Positions 52,279 through 60,295 of a DNA stretch of 64,000 bases are shown piece after piece. Within the stretch, counting starts at the first letter, position 1. Each line of letters begins with the position of its first letter. The notes beneath the pieces are model-generated. The model had not been told where the DNA came from and ran no database searches. It worked only from the letters and a program-made list of their open reading frames with translations. The DNA comes from CAYYKK01 sp046351395. GTDB lineage: Bacteria; Myxococcota_A; Polyangia; Polyangiales; Polyangiaceae. The position numbers and the translations under genes were made by a program. The stretch spans positions 1 to 64,000 of the forward strand of contig JAXLYP010000014.1 of assembly GCA_046351395.1 (NCBI GenBank). Reading direction: 5' to 3'.

Positions 52279-52749
52279 TCAGCGCGTCTTCAGCTGGGCC
52301 AGGTTCGGGACGATGCGATCGCCCTCGATCCGGCCGCGCACGTCGAGCACGGTGCGCCCCTCGCCGTCCCGCCCGGGCCGCTCGCGCGTGAACTTGTGCG
52401 CGTCCGCGGCGAGGACGACGGACGCCTCCTCGGCGACCTTGGAGAGGTGGGGCGTGAGCGCGTCGTCGATCGCCTTCGTGCGCTCCACCTTGGAGACCCC
52501 GGGCGCGAGCTTGACCGCCACGACGCCGACGACGTCCTCCCCGCGGAGGGCGACGGCCGTCCCCGCGTCCCCCCCCACTGCGCCGAGGACGGCGCCCGTC
52601 GCCGCGGACTCGATGGCGGCCTCGAGCTCGGCGATGCGCGCCTTGATCTCGTCCGTGGGCTCGCCCTCGCGGTTCAGCCGCCCCTTCTCGCGGCGCGCCT
52701 CCGCGAGCGCCTTCTTCAGCTCCGCCGGATCCGTGGGCAACGCGCTCAT
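52279..52749 (-). CDS. Small coiled-coil protein, unknown function
   Basis: A 156-residue protein. The first 55 residues are charged and helical (PAELKKALAEARREKGRLNR and EIKARIAELEAAIESA), probably a coiled coil. The rest (AVALRGEDVVGVVAVKLAPG and DVRGRIEGDRIVPNLAQL) looks like a small alpha/beta domain without a known family. Its ATG overlaps the stop of the ABC1 kinase gene (ATGA), and the first AIM24 gene follows at once, so it belongs to the same translational block. Confidence 0.65.
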   Translation of the reverse strand: MSALPTDPAELKKALAEARREKGRLNREGEPTDEIKARIAELEAAIESAATGAVLGAVGGDAGTAVALRGEDVVGVVAVKLAPGVSKVERTKAIDDALTPHLSKVAEEASVVLAADAHKFTRERPGRDGEGRTVLDVRGRIEGDRIVPNLAQLKTR

Positions 52750-54512
52750 TTCGATCGCGTGAGTAGCATGGCGAGCAGGGTGATGCCGAGCACCGTTCCG
52801 GACGCGACGAAGAAGTACCGCGCGATGTCCGTCCTCCCCGCGAGGTAGAACTGCGTCCCGAGGACGGCTGCGGCGATCCCGATCGCGCCCAGGATCGCCT
52901 GACGAATCCCGGAGTAGACGACGCCCGCCGCCCGACCGAGATCCTTCACGCGGACCTCCGCCTCGCCCCGGTTCGCGCGGAGGAGGTACTTCTTGAAGTC
53001 CTCCGGCAGCGTCACGGCCTTCATGGCCATGTCCTTCGCGGCCTCGACCGCGATCTGCGCGAAGTCCCGGTTCCCGAGGACGAAATCCTCCACGTACGGC
53101 TTGATGATGCCCACCGGGTTCATCTCCGGGTCGAGCGTCGTGCAGACGCCCGTGAGCAGGAGGATCGTGCGCTCGAGGAACACCCAATCGCGCGGGACGT
53201 GGAACGCCTCGCTCAGCTCCTTCAGGCCGATGTTCATCTTCCGGAGGGACAGGAAGTTGTCGAGGCCGCGCTGCGCGTCGATCTTGATGTCCTTCAGGTT
53301 GAAGCTCTCGAGCTTGATCTCCTCCTGGAACCGCTGGTGGAAGAACTCGACGACGCGCTCGCTCGTGTCCTCGTTCTGGTTGCGGGCGATGAAGCCCATC
53401 TTCTTCAGGGACTTGATGAGCCGGTCCGTGTCCCGACGGATCACGCCCTCGATGAACTCCGGGATGCCCTCCTTCATCTCGTGCGAGAGCTCCGCGACCG
53501 CGCCGAAGTCGAGCAGGATGAGCTCGCCCTTCGGCCCCGCGAGCATGTTCCCGGGGTGCGGATCCGCGTGGTACAGGCCGTCCACGAAGATCATCTGACA
53601 GAACGTCTCGACGATGCGCTTCGCGAGCACCTTGCGATCGATGCCGTTCGCGTCGAGCCGCCTCAGGTCCCCGATCTGGGTGCCCACGACGAACGTGGTC
53701 GTCATGACCGTCTTCGTCGAGAGCTCGGAGATCGGCCGCGGGAACTGGACCATCGAGTCCGTGGTGAAGTTCTTCGCGATGCGCTCGATGTTCGACGCTT
53801 CGCGCGCGAAATCGAGCTCCTCGGCGATCATCGTCTTGATCTGCCGGTAGTACACGTCGAGGTTCTTCACGGGGATGAACCACGTGACGATGCTCATGAT
53901 CCGGCGGATCGTCTTGAGATCGAGCCGGACGATCTCGTCGATGTCCGCGTGCTGCACCTTCACGGCGACGCGCGTGTCCGCGCCGTCGACCAAGAGGCGC
54001 GCCTCGTGGACCTGGCCGAGGGACGCGCTCGCGAGCGGCTCGTCCGAGAAGAACGAGAAGAGCTCGTCCGTCGTCTTGCCGAACTCCCGCTCGATCGTGC
54101 TCTTCACCTCGTCCGTCGGGCGCGGGGGGACGCGGTCCTGGAGCGTCGCGAGGCCCGCGCGGAACGGCTCCGGGAGGAAGTTCGCCATCACGCTGAGGAG
54201 CTGGCCCACCTTGATGAAGAGTCCCTGGAGCGCGACGATCGTCTCGTTCACACGGCGCGCGTTGCGCGTGTGGACCCCCTCCATGCGGTTCGCGAGCCAC
54301 GCGCGGCCGAAGAACCGGCCGAGGAAGAAGTGGCCGAGGTAGCTCGAGAGGACGAGGAACGTCGTCCAGTACGCGCGGAAGAACCGGTAGCTCTGGTGCG
54401 CCCGCTGCCGCTTCACCGCCGAGATCCGGCGCGACGCGAGCTGCGGCGAGGACTTCGGGACGCCCGAAGCCGGAGACGCGGGCGCAGGGGTCGGTGCGGA
54501 GAGCGTGCTCAA
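52746..54512 (-). CDS. ABC1/UbiB-family atypical kinase
   Basis: A 588-residue protein of the ABC1/ADCK/UbiB family. Intact family motifs are KVGQLLSVMANFLPEPF (KxGQ), ASLGQVHEARLLV, AVKVQHADIDEIV, YHADPHPGNMLAGPKGE and ILLDFGAVAEL. Two membrane helices end it (LGAIGIAAAVLGTQFYLAG and VASGTVLGITLLAMLL), as in UbiB. Relatives support ubiquinone synthesis or lipid handling through ATPase activity; no quinone gene is near, so the role is open. The start is a TTG (54512) overlapping the stop of the serine hydrolase gene (TTGA). Confidence 0.9.
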   Translation of the reverse strand: MSTLSAPTPAPASPASGVPKSSPQLASRRISAVKRQRAHQSYRFFRAYWTTFLVLSSYLGHFFLGRFFGRAWLANRMEGVHTRNARRVNETIVALQGLFIKVGQLLSVMANFLPEPFRAGLATLQDRVPPRPTDEVKSTIEREFGKTTDELFSFFSDEPLASASLGQVHEARLLVDGADTRVAVKVQHADIDEIVRLDLKTIRRIMSIVTWFIPVKNLDVYYRQIKTMIAEELDFAREASNIERIAKNFTTDSMVQFPRPISELSTKTVMTTTFVVGTQIGDLRRLDANGIDRKVLAKRIVETFCQMIFVDGLYHADPHPGNMLAGPKGELILLDFGAVAELSHEMKEGIPEFIEGVIRRDTDRLIKSLKKMGFIARNQNEDTSERVVEFFHQRFQEEIKLESFNLKDIKIDAQRGLDNFLSLRKMNIGLKELSEAFHVPRDWVFLERTILLLTGVCTTLDPEMNPVGIIKPYVEDFVLGNRDFAQIAVEAAKDMAMKAVTLPEDFKKYLLRANRGEAEVRVKDLGRAAGVVYSGIRQAILGAIGIAAAVLGTQFYLAGRTDIARYFFVASGTVLGITLLAMLLTRSK

Positions 54513-55674
54513 AGGCAGGGCCAGCTTACGCTATGCGCGCGCCGATGGCGCTCCGGCCTTGGCTCCGCCGGCGCGAGCGCGTCGAACATCGCACGTCGTA
54601 CGCGACGGGGCGCGCGCCGGATCGCGATGTGCTCGCGCGTCGGGTGCACGCGGTTCGTGAGCAGGACCCCGACGAACCCGGATCGCGGGTCGATCCAGAG
54701 GCTCGTGCCCGTGAACCCGAGGTGGCCGAACGTCTCGCTCGAGGCGCGCTGGCCAACGTCCCCCGCGCGTCGATCGAACCCGGCGAGGAGCGAGCCCCCG
54801 GGCCGCGGCCGAACGAGCGGCGCGAGCGCCTCCGCCGCGAGCCAGTCGGATCGTGGCCCTCGAGCGCCGAGAGGATCGCCTCCCCGAACGCCCGCACCGC
54901 CGCCGCCTCACCGAACAAGCCCGCGTGCCCCGCGATCGCGTCCCCCGTGACCACGAACGCGTTCTCATCGTGCACGAGGCCGTGCACGACGCCCCGCGGA
55001 ACGCGATCATCTCCGTCGGGGCCGTGCGCGCGCGCGCCTCGGATCCGCGAGGAGCTGGCGTGCCGAGCCGACGCGCGCGTCGAGGCCGAGCGGCGCGAGC
55101 ACCTCGCGCCGGACGAGCTCGTCCGCGCGCGCGCGCGCCTCCATCGCCGCCCCCGCGGCGAGGACGAGATCGCTGTACACGGGGGGAACCCCGTCCTCGG
55201 GGACCGCGCCCGCGCAGTCCGCGCGGCGCGCGTTCGCGCGATCGCGACGGCCTCGTCGAGGCGCGACCGAGCGCGCGGACGCGACCACGCCCTCGACCGA
55301 GAACCGGCGCTCCGCGGGCGTAGAGCGGGACGTGGGCCTCGAGGCCCGCGCGGTGCGCGAACAGCAGATCGAGCGGGACGTCCGCGCACGGCGTGCCGCG
55401 CGCGCCGGCGAGCACGTCCCCGAGCGGCTCTCGCCGATCGACCACGCCTGCGCGCTCGAGCCGCGCGAACGCCGCCGACCATGGGCTTGGTCACGCTCGC
55501 GAGATCGTAGAGCGTCGCCAGCGAGACGGGCTCCGCGCCCTCGTCGAAGCGGGTCCGCCCCGCCGCGCCCTCCGCGGAGCGCGCCGCGCCCATCGACGCG
55601 GACGCGACCGCGCCGGGCGCCGCCGAGAGCGGCGGACCGACCACGCTCTCCGCGACGGCGTCGAGCGCGCGCAC
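54509..55674 (-). pseudogene. Serine hydrolase (beta-lactamase fold), several frameshifts
   Basis: Pieces in different frames together spell one beta-lactamase-like serine hydrolase of normal length (about 388 codons). It starts at a GTG (55674) with LDAVAESVVG; the nucleophile motif SVTK is at 55486-55497. The frame then changes near 55475 (DRREPLGDVLAGARG), again near 55325 (leading to PPVYSDLVLAAG, YSD at 55169-55177), again near 55040 (VTGDAIAGHAGLFGEAAAV), and near 54855 (to HLGFTGTSLWIDPRSGF, 54701-54724). All catalytic motifs survive and the stop (54509-54511) overlaps the next start neatly. That pattern suits sequencing indels as well as decay. Relatives are esterase or muropeptide-type hydrolases. 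Confidence 0.7.
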
Positions 55675-55675
55675 C

Positions 55676-56834
55676 TCAGTATTCCCAGGACGGCTGCACC
55701 AGCCGGTCGGCCTGCACCGTCCTTCGCGAGCTGGTCCACCACCGGATTCGGATCCTGCATGAGCTTCTGCAGCGCGGCCGGCGCCGCGGCGGGATCGCAT
55801 GCGACCATCGCGTCGATCGCGGGCGCACGCACGGCGTACACGTCGAAGCCCTTGGTCTTTGCGATCGCGCGGGCCGCGTCGAACGCGCGCTTCTTCGTCG
55901 GCGCGTCCGCCTCGTCGAACCCGGCTCCGCCGTGAATGCAGATGCCGCGCAGCACCGTGGGATAGAGGCGCGACGACGACTGCGACACGGTCTTCGGGGT
56001 CTTCATCGCCGCCTCGATCCGATCGACGAATTTCGGGGGCGCCTCGACGCACCCCGTGGAGCCCGAGAACGACGTCATGAGGTCGTCCGTCGATTCGACG
56101 GCGGGATCGAGCGCCCCCGTGAGCACCTTGCAGACGGCCGGCCGCTTCGTGCTGTCGCTGCCGAGGGAGACGAGCTCGCGAAACGCCGCCTGTCGAACCG
56201 ACTCCTCGGGATCCTTGAGGAGGCCTCCCACGAGCTCGAGCACTCCCTCGATCGGGGTCGCTCGGCGGAGGAACTTCGCCGGGATGTCCTGACGGACGGA
56301 CGCGTCCGCGCGCGCGACGAACTGCTTCAGGCGCTCCCCGAGGCCGAGCTTCGCGAAGTCGAGCTTGAGCACGGCGTCGAGCAGGCGCGCCCGCACCGCT
56401 GCGTTCGTGTCCGCCCGTTCCGCGAACCCGATGAGCCTCTCCGCGGTCTCGCGATCCCCGAGGACGGCCGCCTCGTCCCAGAACTGCCGCTGCGCCGCGA
56501 GGACGCGCATCCGCTCGTCCGCGCTCCCGAGGAGGTCGACGATCGTCGCGTCCGCGCGGTGCCCCTGGAACGCGTTCGTCTCGGGGTGTAGCCACTTTCG
56601 AAGCGCCGCACAGTCGCCCCGAAACGCCCCCGCGGCGAACCCGCACGTGTTCACCACGTCCGTCGCGAGCTTCGAGACGGCCGGGTCGGGGGGCGCGGGG
56701 ATGGCCCAGGACGAGCTCCCGGGTGCGCTGAGCGCGGGGCGCGCGGAGGCGGCGGGGAACTCGTAGGTCGTCGCTGGATCGCAGCCGAGCGCCACCAGCG
56801 GGAAAAGCACGAGGAGAAGGCCCACCCGCACCAT
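55676..56834 (-). CDS. HEAT-like repeat lipoprotein, frameshift near the end
   Basis: About 385 residues from the ATG at 56834, with a lipobox signal (MVRVGLLLVLFPLVALGC). The mature chain is alpha-helical with recurring units such as IVDLLGSADERMRVLAAQRQ and GGLLKDPEESVRQAAFRELV, typical of HEAT/ARM repeats. After MQDPNPVVDQLAKD the open frame runs on into Arg-rich nonsense. A shift near 55720-55730 gives TVQADRLVQPSWEY and a stop at 55676, right beside the GTG of the hydrolase gene, so the true end is probably there. It starts about 100 bases from pilC, which is divergent. Confidence 0.65.
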
Positions 56835-56934
56835 GTGTGGATGCTGGGCGAACCCCCGAGGGGATGCAAGCGCGCACGACTTTGACCGAGGCCCCGATGC
56901 GCGCGTATCCTGAGGGCCGAGGTCCACGAAGCGC

Positions 56935-58143
56935 ATGGCAGAGTACGTCTGGGAAGCCCGCGGCCGGCAAGGCGACGTTCGAAAGGGCACCATCGAGGCC
57001 GACAGCGAGGCCGCGGTCCAGAACAAGCTGCGCGCGCAGGGCATCAACGCGACGAAGGTCCGAAAGAAGGGAGAGATCTCCATTCAGTTCGGCACCGGCG
57101 TCACCACGCAGGACATCGTCAAGTTCATCCGCCAGTTCGCGACGATGATCGACGCCGGTCTCCCGCTCGTGCAGTGCCTCGAGATCCTCGCGAGCCAGGA
57201 GCCGAACAAACGCTTCCAGAACGTCCTCCGTGACATCAAGGCGACCGTCGAGCAGGGCTCCACGTTCAGCGACGCGCTGAAGCGCCACCCGAAGATCTTC
57301 GACGACCTCTTCGTGAACCTCGTCCACGCGGGCGAGGTCGGCGGCATCCTCGACACGATCTTGAACCGCCTCGCGGTCTACATCGAGAAGCGCCAGAAGC
57401 TCATGCGGCAGGTGAAGGGCGCGCTCACCTACCCGACGGTCGTCATGGTGATCATGGCGATCGTCATCACCGTCCTTCTCACGTGGGTCATCCCTGCGTT
57501 CGAGAACATGTTCAAAGAGTTCGGATCGAAGGACGGACTGCCCGCGATCACGAAGGCGGTCATCGCCGTCTCGCGAGGGTTCCTCGGGTTCCTTCCGTTC
57601 CTCATCGTCGGCATCATCGGCATCGTCGTCGGGGCGACGTTCTTCTACCGATCGCGCGGTGGAAAGCGCCTCGTCCACGGCATCATGCTGAAGCTGCCCG
57701 TGCTCGGGAACGTGCTCCGCAAGATCGCCGTCGCTCGGTTCGCGCGGACGCTCGGCACGCTGATGGGATCGGGCGTTCCGATCCTCGACTCGCTCGACAT
57801 CGTCGCGCGCACGTCGGGCAACGTCGTCGTGGAGGAAGGCATCCTCTTCGCTCGCGCTCGGATCAGCGAGGGTAAGAACATGGCGGAGCCGCTGAAAGAG
57901 ATCGGCGTGTTCCCCGGCATGGTCGTGCAGATGGTCGCCGTCGGCGAGCAGACGGGCGCGCTCGACACGATGCTCAACAAGGTGGCCGACTTCTACGAGG
58001 AGGAGGTCGACGTGGCCGTCGCGGCGATGACGTCCTTGCTCGAGCCGATCCTCATGGTCGTCATCGGCGCGGTCGTCGGCACGGTGCTCGTGTCGATGTA
58101 CCTCCCGATCTTCGACCTCGCCGGCAAGATCAAGTCGGAATAA
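56935..58143 (+). CDS. pilC: Type IV pilus inner-membrane platform protein PilC
   Basis: A 402-residue GspF/PilC-family protein, the platform that couples the pilus motor ATPases to pilin assembly. It opens YVWEARGRQGDVRKGTIEAD, then IVKFIRQFATMIDAGLPLVQ, AGEVGGILDTILNRLAVYIE and the helix VVMVIMAIVITVLLTWVIPA. The duplicated domain repeats with VAVGEQTGALDTMLNKVADF and ends in a long helix (LMVVIGAVVGTVLVSMYLPI). No pilB or pilT lies inside the window. The histidine kinase gene follows after ten bases. Confidence 0.95.
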   Translation: MAEYVWEARGRQGDVRKGTIEADSEAAVQNKLRAQGINATKVRKKGEISIQFGTGVTTQDIVKFIRQFATMIDAGLPLVQCLEILASQEPNKRFQNVLRDIKATVEQGSTFSDALKRHPKIFDDLFVNLVHAGEVGGILDTILNRLAVYIEKRQKLMRQVKGALTYPTVVMVIMAIVITVLLTWVIPAFENMFKEFGSKDGLPAITKAVIAVSRGFLGFLPFLIVGIIGIVVGATFFYRSRGGKRLVHGIMLKLPVLGNVLRKIAVARFARTLGTLMGSGVPILDSLDIVARTSGNVVVEEGILFARARISEGKNMAEPLKEIGVFPGMVVQMVAVGEQTGALDTMLNKVADFYEEEVDVAVAAMTSLLEPILMVVIGAVVGTVLVSMYLPIFDLAGKIKSE

Positions 58144-58153
58144 GCGGAGTCCC

Positions 58154-59536
58154 GTGCCGTCCAGCGCGCCGCCCGAGTCCGGGCTCAGGACCGAGGCGGC
58201 GCGCGCGGCCCTCCAGCACCGCTGGGTGACGCGGCACCTCGCGATCCGCATCGGCGTCCTCGCGCTGACGCTCGGGGCGATCACCCTATTCTACCTCGGG
58301 GACCGGTCCCTCGGAGGGTTCACGGCGCTCGTCGCGTACGCGACCGTGTCCTTCGGGTTCGGCATCAGCGCCATCGGCGCCGCGATCCTCCGCAAGCGCC
58401 GCGTCGTCCGCGAGGTGGGCTTCGCGCAGATCGTCGTGGATCAGGCGCTCTGGACGGCGCTCATCTACATCACGGGCGGGGTCACGAGCGGTTGCGTGTC
58501 GCTCTACGGCCTCACCTGCGTCATCGCGAGCATCGTGTTCGAGCGCCGAGGCGCGATCGTCGCCTACGTGGTCGCCGTGCTGTTCTACGCGGCGCTCGCG
58601 CTGTCGTTCGCGGAGGGCTGGATCGCGGCCCCGCGCGATCAGGCGAACGCGTACGCGGCGGCGTGGGGCGCGATCGCGTACCCGCTGTTCGCGAACCTGT
58701 TCGCGCTCGGGATCGTCGCCGGCCTCGCGGGGTACCTCTCCGAGCGGCTCCGCCAGTCGAGCTTCGACGTCGCGCGCGCGACGGAGCGCGCCGACCGCGC
58801 GGAGCAGCTCGCGCTCCTCGGGAAGCTCGCGGCCGGCCTGGCGCACGAGATCCGCAACCCGCTCGGCTCCATCGCCGGCTCCGTCGAGCTCCTGAAGACG
58901 GGCGCGAACCTGACAGAGGAGGACCGCGCGCTCTGCGACATCGTTCAGCGCGAGGTGCTGCGCCTCAACGACCTCGTGGGGGACATGCTCGACCTCTCGC
59001 GCTCGAGGGCGCCCCAAATCGCGCAGGTCAGTCTCCCCGAGATCCTGAACGACGTGGTCACGCTTGCTCGTCAGCAGGGACGCGGCCGCGACGTGCCGAT
59101 CACGTACGAAGGACCGAGCGAGCTCATCGTGAGCGCCGACGCCGCGCAGATCCGGCAGGTCGCGTGGAACCTCGTCCGCAACGCGGTCTCGGTGAGCCCT
59201 CCCGAGGCGGGCGTCCTGGTCAAGCTCTCGCCGCGACCGAACGTGGGCTACGAGCTCTCCGTCCGCGACGAGGGCCCGGGCATCCCCGAGGAGGCGCGCG
59301 AGCGGCTGTTCGACGCGTTCTTCACGACGCGCTCGCAGGGGACGGGCGTCGGGCTCGCCGTCGTGAAGCGCATCCTCGACGAGCACGCCTGGAGCATCGA
59401 AACGACGAGCGACTCTTCGGGGACGACGTTCACCGTCGTCATCCCGATGAAGCGGCTCCTGAGCCAGCCCCCGCCTCCCCGAGATTCGGCCGTGGAGCAC
59501 GGATCGAACGTCGAGATCCCCGAGCTGGCGAAGTAA
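58154..59536 (+). CDS. PilS-like sensor histidine kinase
   Basis: A 460-residue membrane histidine kinase. About six helices fill the first 200 residues (VGVTSGC-type short loops, for example LYGLTCVIASIVF and VAVLFYAALALSF), as in PilS. The dimerisation box is GLAHEIRNPLGSIAGSVELL with His231; the ATPase domain has QVAWNLVRNAVSV, VRDEGPGIPEEARERLF and GTGVGLAVVKRI. The GTG start lies ten bases after pilC, giving a pilC-pilS order seen in other myxobacteria, where a PilR regulator follows. Here an MlaC-like gene follows instead, so its response regulator is elsewhere. Confidence 0.88.
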   Translation: MPSSAPPESGLRTEAARAALQHRWVTRHLAIRIGVLALTLGAITLFYLGDRSLGGFTALVAYATVSFGFGISAIGAAILRKRRVVREVGFAQIVVDQALWTALIYITGGVTSGCVSLYGLTCVIASIVFERRGAIVAYVVAVLFYAALALSFAEGWIAAPRDQANAYAAAWGAIAYPLFANLFALGIVAGLAGYLSERLRQSSFDVARATERADRAEQLALLGKLAAGLAHEIRNPLGSIAGSVELLKTGANLTEEDRALCDIVQREVLRLNDLVGDMLDLSRSRAPQIAQVSLPEILNDVVTLARQQGRGRDVPITYEGPSELIVSADAAQIRQVAWNLVRNAVSVSPPEAGVLVKLSPRPNVGYELSVRDEGPGIPEEARERLFDAFFTTRSQGTGVGLAVVKRILDEHAWSIETTSDSSGTTFTVVIPMKRLLSQPPPPRDSAVEHGSNVEIPELAK

Positions 59537-59635
59537 GAGACGGGGGCGCGCGGCGCGCTCCTTGAATACCCCGCTCCCGGCGACCGTCTGAGCCGAAGCG
59601 CTTCTTGCATCTTCCCCTCGCGGAGGTCCTCGACC

Positions 59636-60220
59636 GTGAAACGCAGCTCCCTTCTCTCCCTCCTCTGCGGCCTGACGCTCGGCGCGTCGGTCCTCGTCGC
59701 CGGCACTGCGTTCGCTGGCCCCGCGACGGACACCGTGAAGTCCAAGCAGTCGCAGCTCTTCGACAAGATCCGCGCGAGCGACGACGCGGCGGTGCTCGCG
59801 CTCCTCGACGAGATGCTCGACTACGACGCGATCGCGAAGGCGTCGCTCGGGGATCAGTGGGGTGGGCTCAGCAGCGACCAGCAGACCGAGTTCAAGGGGC
59901 TCCTCACCAAGCTCGTCCAGCAGGCGTACAAGAAGAACCTGAAGAAGATCCTCGATTTCGACGTGGAGTACGTCTCCGAGGACGCGTCGGGGGACGTGAC
60001 GAAGGTCAAGACGCGCGCGAAGAGCCGCTCCGGGAACGACGATCCCGTGGAGATCACGTTCTCGCTCCGCTCGAGCGGCTCGAGCTTCAAGGTCGTGGAC
60101 ATCGACACGGAGGGCGTCAGCCTGGTGAGCTCGTACCGGAGCCAGTTCGTGAAGGTCATCAAGAAGGACGGGTTCGGCGCGCTCATCCAGAAGATGAAGG
60201 ACAAGCTCGCGGCCGGTTGA
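59636..60220 (+). CDS. MlaC-like phospholipid-binding periplasmic protein
   Basis: A 194-residue exported protein (signal MKRSSLLSLLCGLTLGASVL, cleavage after AFA). The MlaC/Ttg2D family pattern follows: MLDYDAIAKASLGDQWGGLS, FKGLLTKLVQQAYKKNLKKI, and VVDIDTEGVSLVSSYRSQF. MlaC ferries phospholipids between outer and inner membrane in the Mla system. The other mla genes are not next to it. The GTG at 59636 starts the signal peptide directly. Confidence 0.85.
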   Translation: MKRSSLLSLLCGLTLGASVLVAGTAFAGPATDTVKSKQSQLFDKIRASDDAAVLALLDEMLDYDAIAKASLGDQWGGLSSDQQTEFKGLLTKLVQQAYKKNLKKILDFDVEYVSEDASGDVTKVKTRAKSRSGNDDPVEITFSLRSSGSSFKVVDIDTEGVSLVSSYRSQFVKVIKKDGFGALIQKMKDKLAAG

Positions 60221-60295
60221 TCGCCTCCGCGCCGCGTTCGAGAGCGGCCAGGAAGTTCACCGCGTGATCGCGCGGTTGCTACGATCCGCGCTCGG

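Noticed and set aside
54526..58284. Very long minus-strand reading frame (over 1200 codons) across the hydrolase, HEAT and pilC region
   Set aside because: Most of it is Arg/Asp/Glu-rich low-complexity sequence antisense to pilC or out of frame with the HEAT gene. Only short pieces belong to the serine hydrolase.
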